From a virus: a stretch of 64,000 bases of DNA. A program made the position numbers and the translations under genes. This document shows positions 16,397-23,182 of the stretch, piece by piece. Positions within the stretch are counted from its first letter, which is position 1, and each line of letters opens with the position of its first letter. The notes beneath the pieces were generated by a model. The model made no database searches. It saw nothing but the letters and a program-made list of their open reading frames with translations, and was not told where the DNA came from. Where the stretch lies: positions 20,407 to 84,406 of the IMG/VR virus record IMGVR_UViG_3300036770_008728. One strand, 5' to 3'.

Positions 16397-16961
16397 ATTT
16401 CAAAAAGAAACTCGCTATATCGTCCTGAAGTTATCGAAGCTGACCGACCACCAGAAAACCGCCTTAGGCGCGGTGCTGGCTGAAATCAATTTGGAGGAGT
16501 CGGCAATGCCTGAGTGTGTGGTCGTTGAGCATGACTGGCCGAACTTCGATGAGACCTGGGCGGCAATTCAAGCCATTTCTGAAGGAGGCTTTGTCAGTGG
16601 TAAAGAACTGGTGCTGGAGCGTGATCGCTTACGCCGTGATTTAGACAATTCCGAAGAAAATGCCCGGCAGCAGTCGGCAATGAAAGTTCAGGCCAGACAA
16701 CAGCGCAATGAGGTGATGGCTTCATTGCTGCAATTGAAAGCCGCCGCGGTGAATGCTTTTGATAACTGGAAAAACAGCCAAGACATTTTTGGAGCCATGC
16801 AGCGTCTGAAGAACACTTATGAGGCCAAAGCCGAAGATACCTTGGATGATGTCAGGGCACATGTGGCACTGGACATGGCCACAGACTTCCGAAGATATGT
16901 CGAAAATGGAACGTATCTGGCGATGCTCGAATATGCCGTCAAATTGAAAAAAGGAGAGTAA
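16389..16961 (+). CDS. Unknown phage protein with central coiled coil
   Basis: The 190-aa protein starts at ATG 16389, inside the end of the previous gene and behind GGAGGTG. The N-terminal 60 residues contain alternating acidic and hydrophobic stretches. The middle (ELVLERDRLRRDLDNSEENA, about residues 77-96) is a coiled coil like those in eaa/ead-type accessory proteins. Function is unknown. Confidence 0.5.
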   Translation: MSEFQKETRYIVLKLSKLTDHQKTALGAVLAEINLEESAMPECVVVEHDWPNFDETWAAIQAISEGGFVSGKELVLERDRLRRDLDNSEENARQQSAMKVQARQQRNEVMASLLQLKAAAVNAFDNWKNSQDIFGAMQRLKNTYEAKAEDTLDDVRAHVALDMATDFRRYVENGTYLAMLEYAVKLKKGE

Positions 16962-16963
16962 TC

Positions 16964-17155
16964 GTGGAAATCATATTTAAAGTATTTTCGGTTGTGTCTG
17001 GCTTAGTGGGTGTCTTAAGCCTAGTCGTTGCCGCAATAGTTCAGTTCGCAAACAACGCCAAAGGCTTAGAAAACCGTATTGATTGGAATGTTTGGTTGGT
17101 ATGCGCAGCGATTTCTGCTGTGGCCTTCAGTTTGGCTCATTACTTGTGGCGGTGA
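16964..17155 (+). CDS. Two-span membrane protein
   Basis: The 63-aa protein starts at GTG 16964, two bases after the preceding stop. Two hydrophobic helices (VVSGLVGVLSLVVAAIVQF and VWLVCAAISAVAFSLAHYLW) are separated by a short polar loop (ANNAKGLENRIDW). Its size resembles a small holin, but it is far from the lysis genes. Confidence 0.5.
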   Translation: MEIIFKVFSVVSGLVGVLSLVVAAIVQFANNAKGLENRIDWNVWLVCAAISAVAFSLAHYLWR

Positions 17156-17158
17156 GCG

Positions 17159-17482
17159 ATGGCATTTAAAGAATTTAAAGGTCCTCCCGAGGATTACAAA
17201 CAGCCTGAAAACCTAACAGTATTCCAGTGCAGTCACATTGGAGTTTCTGGCACAACGCCGGTCATGGTTCGTCAGACAGGTCCGGAGTTTGAAGCTCGTA
17301 TGGGCTTTGCTCTGTTCGGCTCAGCTCAGATGTCGGACGCTGAGTTTGAGGCCTGTGGCTTTAATCCGTTTCACGATGACTTCCATGACAATTACGTTCG
17401 TGGCATGGGTGCCAGCCAGGATGCAGCCATTGCTGCACTGAAGGTTGAACTCGACCAGCTTTCTGAATCAATTTGGATTTAA
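17159..17482 (+). CDS. Unknown small protein (MAFKEF-type)
   Basis: The 107-aa protein is unrecognised. Its N-terminus MAFKEFKG resembles MAFVEFNG of the next protein, which suggests a tandem relationship. The centre is Phe/Asp/His-rich (FNPFHDDFHDNYVRGMGASQ). The C-terminal motif with alternating Ala and Leu resembles a helix common in phage DUF1737-like proteins; this is not certain. Confidence 0.45.
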   Translation: MAFKEFKGPPEDYKQPENLTVFQCSHIGVSGTTPVMVRQTGPEFEARMGFALFGSAQMSDAEFEACGFNPFHDDFHDNYVRGMGASQDAAIAALKVELDQLSESIWI

Positions 17483-17485
17483 AAC

Positions 17486-17692
17486 ATGGCCTTTGTTGAA
17501 TTTAATGGTTATTCCCACGGTGCTAAAAAATTCGTAAACCCGGCGCGAATTGTTCATTTTGAGCAGATCGGTTTCAACGGGTGCAATGGAACAGAGCTTC
17601 ACATGGATGACGGTTCAAAAATCCGTGTGGGCCACTGGCCTCAGGACGTTCAAAAAATGCTTCAAGCAGCAGAATTACAGGACGGTGCGTGA
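17486..17692 (+). CDS. Unknown small beta-rich protein
   Basis: The 68-aa protein (VNPARIVHFEQIGFNGCNGTELHMDDGSKIRVGHWPQDVQKML) has the layout of a small flagellar FlbD-like fold: a residue-by-residue beta pattern with DDG and a final helix. The resemblance is weak. It starts three bases after the preceding stop and overlaps the next start by one base. Confidence 0.45.
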   Translation: MAFVEFNGYSHGAKKFVNPARIVHFEQIGFNGCNGTELHMDDGSKIRVGHWPQDVQKMLQAAELQDGA

Positions 17693-17961
17693 TGGCCTAT
17701 ATACACGAAAAAGAATGCGAAGCCGCGGGGCTGGACCCGAAGGAAGTTCTCCGGATAGCTCGGGGCATTAGCAAATACGCCAAGCAGGCCCAGGCTCTGG
17801 GTATACAGGTGTTTGGTGGTTCCGGCACCGGGTCGCTGAGATTTCCTGACGGCTGGAACGGTGATTTAGTGCTTGCCGATTTAGATGGAACCTTCGATGG
17901 GGGCGATGGCAAGGCCAATGATTTCGGTGATGATGGTTTAATGAGAGGAGAAGTTGGGTGA
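17692..17961 (+). CDS. Unknown small protein
   Basis: The 89-aa protein has a helical first half (CEAAGLDPKEVLRIARGISKY) and an acidic Gly/Asp-rich tail (DLDGTFDGGDGKANDFGDDG). The ATG at 17692 overlaps the preceding stop (TGATG); the last base of its stop is the first base of the next ATG. Function is unknown. Confidence 0.5.
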   Translation: MAYIHEKECEAAGLDPKEVLRIARGISKYAKQAQALGIQVFGGSGTGSLRFPDGWNGDLVLADLDGTFDGGDGKANDFGDDGLMRGEVG

Positions 17962-18116
17962 TGGGTGAAGAAAAACCATTCGCTACTTTAACAGGATTGC
18001 TTTCACGGGTTTCAGGTTCGATTTACGGCCGGCAGACCCGTGAAGACCGGCAAATTCAAAAGGCTGAACGCCGGCGCCAAATGAAAAAGCCGGCGCGTGG
18101 TGGTGGCCGGCCTTAA
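17961..18116 (+). CDS. Small basic protein
   Basis: The 51-aa protein is strongly basic in its second half (EDRQIQKAERRRQMKKPARGG). It begins in the stop of the preceding gene (TGATG). It is the last gene of this plus-strand group before the structured non-coding region at 18137-18247. Nucleic acid binding is possible but unproven. Confidence 0.45.
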   Translation: MGEEKPFATLTGLLSRVSGSIYGRQTREDRQIQKAERRRQMKKPARGGGRP

Positions 18117-18136
18117 TGCCAAACTGAGTGCATGAC

Positions 18137-18247
18137 TCTGGCGCTGGGGAAAGTAGGGCTCATAACCCGAGCGGACCAGATAGCGCGTGTTGACTTCTCA
18201 CCAGCACAATAACCGGTGGTCGCCCGGTTGTCGCTTCCGGCGCCAGA
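18137..18247 (+). ncRNA. Candidate structured RNA with an initiator-tRNA-like anticodon hairpin
   Basis: A perfect 8-bp closing stem, TCTGGCGC (18137-18144) with GCGCCAGA (18240-18247), encloses 95 bases with two internal hairpins. One is GGGCTCATAACCCGA (18156-18170), identical to the core of the anticodon arm of bacterial initiator tRNA-Met. The other is AACCGG-TGGTCGC-CCGGTT (18211-18229). There is no T-arm and no cloverleaf, so it is not a normal tRNA. It lies between convergent genes. It may be an RNA or simply a bidirectional transcription barrier. Confidence 0.45.
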
Positions 18248-18256
18248 TTCATACAC

Positions 18257-18835
18257 TCACACCATTTGATGGCGGTTCATTTTGCGAACCGCGTAGGCAT
18301 CCAGAGTCATGGACCAGATAGCCAGGAGCATCAGGAATTTTAAACTGATCATGGCCGTAGTCTGATGGCTGTAGAAGAACGGTGCCGCTATTGGGTGGTA
18401 AATTTCCCACTTGTAGGCCATGACTTCAGCCAAAACCAGCGCGTTGTAAACGATGTTGGTCAGTAACACGTAACCCATGAATTCCACTTGAGGGATTCTG
18501 CGGGGGGCCAGAGAACAGCCGGCAGCAAGCCACATCTTGGGGTGACTATAAAAATTCAGCAGTACCCAGTATGTAATGGCGTCCAGAAACAAACTACCCA
18601 TGAGATACCATTGAACGGCGTATTTAGTATTCAGGGTGTCAAACATTAAGACATCAATGATTTTGCTGAACATTAAAATCAGCAAAGGTACGAATATTTC
18701 AGGTTTATCCCGGTTGGCCACGGCAATGAATGCCGCAGCCAGTTCCAGAACAATCACCGGTAAATAGGGAACCTCGCGACAAACAAAGAGCGCCACGATT
18801 GAAACTAAAAACAAAATGATGTTCAGGATAAACAT
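18257..18835 (-). CDS. Polytopic membrane protein in the lysogeny operon
   Basis: The 192-aa protein has five or six hydrophobic helices (for example ILNIILFLVSIVALFVC, VIVLELAAAFIAVA, PLLILMFSKIIDVLMF, FLMLLAIWSMTL). It is the last gene of a leftward group led by the XRE repressor, so it is probably expressed in the lysogen. Membrane proteins in this position often give superinfection exclusion or other host benefits. No family is recognised. A poor ribosome site may indicate coupling to 18841-19107. Confidence 0.55.
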   Translation of the reverse strand: MFILNIILFLVSIVALFVCREVPYLPVIVLELAAAFIAVANRDKPEIFVPLLILMFSKIIDVLMFDTLNTKYAVQWYLMGSLFLDAITYWVLLNFYSHPKMWLAAGCSLAPRRIPQVEFMGYVLLTNIVYNALVLAEVMAYKWEIYHPIAAPFFYSHQTTAMISLKFLMLLAIWSMTLDAYAVRKMNRHQMV

Positions 18836-18840
18836 AAATA

Positions 18841-19107
18841 TTAAACCGGTGCTGGTGGTTCTTCAGGTGGCCACGGTGGTAAATCGCCACCACCGCTCAT
18901 TGGTGTAGGCGTTGGGCTCGGTTCTGGTTCAGGTGTTTTTTCCGCCGGGGTCTCAGCGGCGAGTAAAGCCTGGCCTTCAGAAGACAACGTGACCTTATCG
19001 CTTACCGATTGCTCGATCCCAGAAGCGACTGGGTTTGCTGTCACCACGGGGCTCTGGCTCGGTAATACCGTCATTTCCTTGTTCTGGTAACGGGTGTTGA
19101 TATCCAT
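18841..19107 (-). CDS. Pro-rich small protein overlapping the repressor gene
   Basis: The 88-aa protein has an N-terminal half with SDKVTLSSEGQALLAAE, a short motif also common in small bacterial regulatory and flagellar-associated proteins. The C-terminus is very Pro-rich (EPEPSPTPTPMSGGGDLPPWPP). It has a good AGGAGAAACAG-ATG start but overlaps the 3' end of the XRE gene by 113 bases in another frame. Either both are real, or the repressor ends earlier in related phages. Confidence 0.5.
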   Translation of the reverse strand: MDINTRYQNKEMTVLPSQSPVVTANPVASGIEQSVSDKVTLSSEGQALLAAETPAEKTPEPEPSPTPTPMSGGGDLPPWPPEEPPAPV

Positions 19108-19393
19108 CTGTTTCTCCTTTGAGGGATTTTAACCAGTGGTGAGGTAGGATTTTTGCTAACCACTGCGGTAGTACGGGATTCTGTTCAATGTTGTCTTCAG
19201 AAAATAAATCCAAGACCACTAACGGATCTGGTTCCGTCAACCAAACCCATTTTCGAACAATATCAAAGCTCGTGTTGATATTGGCCTCTATGTTGTAAAC
19301 GGTTTGTCTTGAGCATTTTAGTTTCTCAGCCATTTCTGCAACAGACCAATTTTTGGCCTCTCGCATTGATTTTAAGCGTTCACCTGTATCCAC
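18995..19393 (-). CDS. XRE-family (Cro/CI-like) transcriptional repressor
   Basis: The 132-aa protein opens with a helix-turn-helix domain: MDTGERLKSMREAKNWSVAEMAEKLKCSRQTVYNIEANIN (residues 1-40), with the recognition helix SRQTVYNIE. The C-terminus has no visible peptidase or dimerisation motif, and its last 35 residues read through the next gene. It is transcribed leftward from a region with paired TTGTC/GACAA sites, facing the long rightward early region, as expected for a lysogeny switch. Confidence 0.7.
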   Translation of the reverse strand: MDTGERLKSMREAKNWSVAEMAEKLKCSRQTVYNIEANINTSFDIVRKWVWLTEPDPLVVLDLFSEDNIEQNPVLPQWLAKILPHHWLKSLKGETDGYQHPLPEQGNDGITEPEPRGDSKPSRFWDRAIGKR

Positions 19394-19787
19394 CTTAAGC
19401 CTTATTGTAATTATCTGTTAAGTTCTGATTATTTTTCGCTCGAAACCCTAGAAAATCATCTTTTTATCTAATTTCCGTAAGATTTTCTGTATAAAAATTC
19501 GACACTTGTCCAATTAAATTGACAAGCGATTATGTATAGTCTGGGCACAAATGACAAGGTGGATTGTCTGTTATTTGTACTATTTAGCCATTAGGATTTA
19601 AAACAAAATTAAGAGCGCCAAAGGGCGAACTTTTAGTGTCAGAGGGATTTGCACGGATCGCCACTGACCATTAGGATTAACAAACATCTGTTTGTCATGG
19701 GGCTGTACATCGGCCCCTATAACTTGCTCTGTAAACCGGAGCCATTTGCTTCTAAAACGAAGTAACGAACCATTAGGATTAACAATT
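19394..19787. promoter_or_regulatory. Lysogeny-switch control region with TTGTC/GACAA operators and three leader copies
   Basis: A 20-bp dyad TTGTCCAATTAAATTGACAA (19506-19525, 8 of 10 positions symmetric) is followed by a second pair, GACAA (19553-19557) with TTGTC (19564-19568). A -10-like TATAGT is at 19535. Three leader copies lie here: GCCATTAGGATTTAAAACA (about 19586), ACCATTAGGATTAACAAAC (about 19668) and the one used by 19788. A small hairpin ACAAAC-ATCT-GTTTGT and a second, GGGGC-TGTACATCG-GCCCC, follow the middle copy. An open frame of 22 codons starts at 19697 but is not supported otherwise. Confidence 0.6.
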
Positions 19788-20114
19788 ATGCTGCACTTCT
19801 ACAGTCAAGCTGATCATCAGCTGTACCTCCAAGCTATATCCCAGCCAGTCACCGGCAAAGCACTACAGGAAATGGTTAACCGCAAAATTAGCGGCGATGA
19901 GCCACGCTCGTTATTCCTGGCGCCGGGTAATTCCAGTACAGACAAAGACGCGAATGGTGTCTCTACGTATTTCGACTGGATGTGGTTCAAAACTCCCTAC
20001 AACGAAGAGGGCCAGCCAATTCCTGTTGTTATTGGCCAGACAGATTTAAAGCCATACCGGATTATGAACGGCGGTTTTCTGCTGAGTAACGGTCAGTGGT
20101 CTTCACACTCGTAA
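19788..20114 (+). CDS. Unknown early protein, first gene of the rightward region
   Basis: The 108-aa protein (MLHFYSQADHQLYLQAI onward) is unrecognised. The start at 19788 is fixed by the leader ATTAGGATTAACAATTATG. Being first downstream of the operator region, it could be an early regulator or anti-host protein. It has Trp/Phe-rich patches (STYFDWMWFKTPY) and no membrane segment. Confidence 0.55.
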   Translation: MLHFYSQADHQLYLQAISQPVTGKALQEMVNRKISGDEPRSLFLAPGNSSTDKDANGVSTYFDWMWFKTPYNEEGQPIPVVIGQTDLKPYRIMNGGFLLSNGQWSSHS

Positions 20115-20120
20115 GATTTT

Positions 20121-20171
20121 TCGGAGCCCTGTAAACCGGGGTTTTTTTGACTAACCATTAGGATTAACATC
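20121..20171 (+). promoter_or_regulatory. Terminator-like stem-loop plus conserved leader
   Basis: CCC-TGTAAACC-GGG with a run of seven T (20127-20148) is followed by ACCATTAGGATTAACATCATG. This looks like termination of the preceding unit and translation start of the next. Confidence 0.6.
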
Positions 20172-20681
20172 ATGTTTCACATTTCAAAGCACATCTTCAA
20201 GCATCTGGAGTTCTTTGCTCTGGGCGCTCCGGAACCAGAATACGTCTTACCAAACCTTGAGCTGGATGCGGTGGCCCAGTTCGTGACTGACTTTGATATA
20301 GAAATCAAAGAAGTGGCCATTCAAGGTGAATGTTGGGCTATGTGTGATGTCACACGAACTCCATCTCTTTGCAACGTGGTCAATATCCGAGTGGCTGAGC
20401 CAGTAGTAAAACCCCCACCGAAGCGTAATTTCTACAGCGATGCGATGTTTATCCAAGGGGGGGCCAGCAACCCTCGGGCAATCGTCAACACCATTCAAGA
20501 CTTCATGAAAGGCCCATTGAAGGATTTCGGTACTGATGCGCTGCGAAGTGATCCTGGCCTGCGTTTGATGGTGCATCAGCTGGCTTATCTGATGAATGTG
20601 TACGAAATGGACAGCCGCCCGTTGATTTACAGTGAGGTGTGCGAGGCCTGTGTGAAACTGGGTAATGGTGAACCGCAATGA
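20172..20681 (+). CDS. Unknown protein
   Basis: The 169-aa protein is unrecognised. It contains a basic region (KPPPKRNFYSDAMFIQGGAS) and a helical C-terminus (LRLMVHQLAYLMNVYEMDSR). It is coupled to the next gene by a 4-base ATGA overlap. Confidence 0.5.
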   Translation: MFHISKHIFKHLEFFALGAPEPEYVLPNLELDAVAQFVTDFDIEIKEVAIQGECWAMCDVTRTPSLCNVVNIRVAEPVVKPPPKRNFYSDAMFIQGGASNPRAIVNTIQDFMKGPLKDFGTDALRSDPGLRLMVHQLAYLMNVYEMDSRPLIYSEVCEACVKLGNGEPQ

Positions 20682-20947
20682 GTGAAGTGATTTTGGATGG
20701 TGTGACCTTCGAGGTCAATATTGAGAGTGGTAACGCCGCACTGGTGCAGGACCCGAACGCAGAAGTCATCCGAATCCTGCAGAAGATCATTGCGGTGCTG
20801 GCAGACAATCCACCGGCCAGTGGTGTGGGTGGTGTCGTGAAGGACATCAACGGCAATACCGTGGGCGACTGGGGTCTGTACGTTGAGACCAAACAGCAAG
20901 ACGACGAAGGTGAGTTGGACTTGCCGTATCGTGACGTGAACGTTTAA
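20678..20947 (+). CDS. Unknown small protein
   Basis: The 89-aa, acidic protein (DPNAEVIRILQKIIAVLADNPPASGVGGVVKDINGNTVGDW) starts within the stop of the previous gene. There is no recognised domain. Confidence 0.5.
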   Translation: MSEVILDGVTFEVNIESGNAALVQDPNAEVIRILQKIIAVLADNPPASGVGGVVKDINGNTVGDWGLYVETKQQDDEGELDLPYRDVNV

Positions 20948-20967
20948 CAATCAGGGGATTAACAAAC

Positions 20968-21186
20968 ATGAAAAAAGGTTTTTTGGCCGCGCTGTTCGCC
21001 GCTACGGTGTCGTTCATAGTTCCGGATAATCGCCGGCAAAAGCGCAAACCTCAGCATTACCGGGCACTGCCGGAAACCAGTACCGGAACGCCAATGCCGG
21101 TAGTAAAAACCCCACCGATGACTGAAGCGGATGCGAAGCGTGTGAAACAGCGGCACCGTCAGCGTAAAGCGAAGCGGGGTTACTGA
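20968..21186 (+). CDS. Small basic protein with a signal-like N-terminus
   Basis: The 72-aa protein begins MKKGFLAALFAATVSFIV, which looks like a signal peptide or short anchor, and continues with a strongly basic region (RRQKRKPQHY, KRVKQRHRQRKAKRGY). It starts at a leader variant GGGGATTAACAAACATG. Function is unknown. Confidence 0.5.
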   Translation: MKKGFLAALFAATVSFIVPDNRRQKRKPQHYRALPETSTGTPMPVVKTPPMTEADAKRVKQRHRQRKAKRGY

Positions 21187-21187
21187 G

Positions 21188-21517
21188 ATGCGGGGAGCAA
21201 ATACAGCCGGCGGTTTTAATCACCGCCGCCATGATGTGGCCCGTCGTGAACTGCAGGAACTGAGCGCTGTCATCCAACTGAATTATGTCCCTTCACGGAA
21301 TTTGAATGGTGATGTGGAGCTGCGTGGTGGTGGTTTTATGGTCACGTTCCGTGAGGCTGAAACGGTGCAGGTTGTGTTTGTCTGGGCGGATTCCGTTGCC
21401 CAGGCCCGGCACAAAGCCGCGAAGTACTGCACGTTGGTCAAAGTTGAAGAAGTCGTAGCTCGGCCAACGGGTTTGACCTCTGCCAACCGTGCTGTGGGTC
21501 TTATCCAAAACAATTAG
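21188..21517 (+). CDS. Unknown small protein
   Basis: The 109-aa protein starts one base after the previous stop. The N-terminus is basic (NHRRHDVARRELQEL) and the middle is beta-predicted (GGGFMVTFREAETVQVVFVWADS). No domain is recognised. Confidence 0.5.
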   Translation: MRGANTAGGFNHRRHDVARRELQELSAVIQLNYVPSRNLNGDVELRGGGFMVTFREAETVQVVFVWADSVAQARHKAAKYCTLVKVEEVVARPTGLTSANRAVGLIQNN

Positions 21518-21561
21518 TCCTGTACATCGGGACTGTCACTAACCATTAGGATTAACAAATT
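21516..21561 (+). promoter_or_regulatory. Stem-loop with TGTACATC loop plus conserved leader
   Basis: AGTCC-TGTACATCG-GGACT (21516-21534) uses the same loop as the hairpin at about 19699-19717. It is followed by AACCATTAGGATTAACAAATTATG. Confidence 0.6.
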
Positions 21562-22194
21562 ATGCCGTGGCAAACTTTCAAACACATCAAAGACGTGCGT
21601 AAAAGCCGTTTCTCTAAAGTCATTCGTTCAGCCATTACCCTCAACGAAGCTACGCAGCTTCAGGTGGTCTTCGATATCCAGATAGCGCAGCGCCGAAATA
21701 CTTTTGAATACCACGGGGACCATCAGGCCATTGCCCGTTGGCGCTGGATGAAGCGCAAGCTGAAAAAACTGGTTGCCTCCGGCGTCATCCCGCCGGAATA
21801 CAACAAGCTTGGCTCTAAAGTGACCCGGGATTTCTATTCCCGAAATCGTTATTACTACGACAGTCGTCTGACCTCTGAAGACGGCTGGGAGCAATACGAC
21901 ACGGACCAAGATGCGTGGTACTTCGGCGTGTGGGTGAATCTGCGTGAGCGGAAGACTTTCAGCTATGTCGAGGGCGATCTGATTCTGGTCGAGTCTCCAA
22001 CGCAGGAAATCTTCATTGCTGAGCTGAAGCAAATGGCGGAGTTCTACGAACCGGCTCGGGCCTTCAGCACCATCGATGAGGATGGAACGGTGACACGTCA
22101 CTACTGCTCACGTCCTGGCGATGACCTGATTGGTTTCTCCATTGAAGAATGGGTGGCCAAGCAGCAGGCCCAGAAGGAGGCGGTGAATGCCTAA
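21562..22194 (+). CDS. Unknown protein, basic N-terminal half
   Basis: The 210-aa protein is unrecognised. Residues 1-110 are basic and aromatic (WRWMKRKLKKLVASG, DFYSRNRYYYDSR), suggesting nucleic acid contact. The C-terminal half is acidic. It overlaps the next gene by 8 bases. Confidence 0.5.
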   Translation: MPWQTFKHIKDVRKSRFSKVIRSAITLNEATQLQVVFDIQIAQRRNTFEYHGDHQAIARWRWMKRKLKKLVASGVIPPEYNKLGSKVTRDFYSRNRYYYDSRLTSEDGWEQYDTDQDAWYFGVWVNLRERKTFSYVEGDLILVESPTQEIFIAELKQMAEFYEPARAFSTIDEDGTVTRHYCSRPGDDLIGFSIEEWVAKQQAQKEAVNA

Positions 22195-22396
22195 GTACCA
22201 TATCACCTCGCCCAAAAAGCCCGAAGGCGCTGTGTTTGATGAAAAGCAGTTCGCGGAATTTCTGGTCTGGCTTTTCAAATGCCAGAGCGAAGAACAGACC
22301 AAGCAGCTGATGAAGTTCCGTCACGAACTGCACGAAAAGGGCAAACACAGCTTCCCTGAGCACGGTGTAGAAATCACTGTGATGGAGTCTGCGTGA
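22187..22396 (+). CDS. Unknown small protein
   Basis: The 69-aa protein (MPKYHITSPKKPEGAVFDEK onward) is unrecognised, mostly helical with several His. Its start overlaps the preceding gene and its stop overlaps a GTG start (GTGA) of a membrane peptide. Confidence 0.45.
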   Translation: MPKYHITSPKKPEGAVFDEKQFAEFLVWLFKCQSEEQTKQLMKFRHELHEKGKHSFPEHGVEITVMESA

Positions 22397-22506
22397 AACT
22401 AATGCTTATGCAGCTGTCAGCAATCCTGCTGGTAGTCAGCTGCCTAATTTTGATTGTCTGGGAAACCCTATGCTGGCTTGGCCGGCGAATTCGGAGATGG
22501 TTATGA
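22393..22506 (+). CDS. Small single-span membrane peptide
   Basis: The 37-aa peptide starts at GTG 22393 (M-K-L-M-L-M-Q), followed by the hydrophobic helix LSAILLVVSCLILIVW and a basic tail (LGRRIRRWL). It overlaps both neighbours by 4 bases, which supports translation. Function is unknown. Confidence 0.45.
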   Translation: MKLMLMQLSAILLVVSCLILIVWETLCWLGRRIRRWL

Positions 22507-22871
22507 CGGAAATAACAGAAGACCAACGTTTGGCTTTGTTGGAAAGCACGATGCGGGAATATTCGGACACCTTGGGTGACCACCACTGGCAGGCCGCTGA
22601 AGGATTAAAAAAGCTGCGTCAGTTCCTGAATACAGACGTGATGCAGAAGCCGGAAATAGGCGAAGTTCTGGAGCGAGCGCGGGATTTAATCGAAGCTGGC
22701 ACCGATACGCTGGAAGACGAAATTGCCATGTTGTGGGATTTAGTCGGTGCTCTGTCAGGACATGTGAATCGTGCTGAGTTCGATGAGATCATGATTAAGG
22801 GTCTACATCAAGCTCAGGAAAATATGCAGTACGCCCCCCAAGACGAAGAGAACGGTGACTGGAATGTGTGA
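22503..22871 (+). CDS. Unknown acidic helical protein
   Basis: The 122-aa, all-helical, acidic protein (MTEITEDQRLALLESTM onward) has no recognised domain. The ATG at 22503 overlaps the preceding stop. Confidence 0.5.
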   Translation: MTEITEDQRLALLESTMREYSDTLGDHHWQAAEGLKKLRQFLNTDVMQKPEIGEVLERARDLIEAGTDTLEDEIAMLWDLVGALSGHVNRAEFDEIMIKGLHQAQENMQYAPQDEENGDWNV

Positions 22872-23124
22872 TTGCAAAACGAAATATGAAGAAGAAATCG
22901 TTAAAAGTGCCAAGGAGCAGTTGCCGGATTCAACTGACCACACGGCAGAGCTGCAGGGATATGTGCTGGGTATCCAAAAGGGTACGAATGACATCGTACA
23001 GCGTCAGGCAATGCAGGTCGTGATTAAGTACACGGCACATCGCAAAGGTGTCTCGCGTTCGAAAAAGCTGGTTCAAAGTGTGATGGCCAGCTTCTGCATG
23101 TTCTGTGGCGCTTCGTTGAAATAA
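22864..23124 (+). CDS. Small zinc-binding-like protein
   Basis: The 86-aa protein has cysteines at both ends, CDCKTKY at the N-terminus and CMFCG near the C-terminus, which could join to bind one zinc. The ATG at 22864 is preferred over GTG 22855. A strong hairpin follows the stop codon. Confidence 0.5.
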   Translation: MCDCKTKYEEEIVKSAKEQLPDSTDHTAELQGYVLGIQKGTNDIVQRQAMQVVIKYTAHRKGVSRSKKLVQSVMASFCMFCGASLK

Positions 23125-23127
23125 ACC

Positions 23128-23182
23128 GGCCCCCGCCAAAGGGGTGGGGCCTTTAGTACCCTAACCATTAGGATTAACGAAT
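23128..23182 (+). promoter_or_regulatory. GC-rich stem-loop plus conserved leader
   Basis: GGCCCC (23128-23133) pairs with GGGGCC (23146-23151) around CGCCAAAGGGGT, then CTTTAGTACCCTAACCATTAGGATTAACG. It shares GCCAAAGGG and the CTTTA-TACC stretch with the elements at 23991 and 26526. Confidence 0.65.

Noticed and set aside
19697-19765. 22-codon peptide downstream of a leader copy
   Set aside because: The start is not at the leader distance and the region reads better as a hairpin (GGGGC-TGTACATCG-GCCCC).
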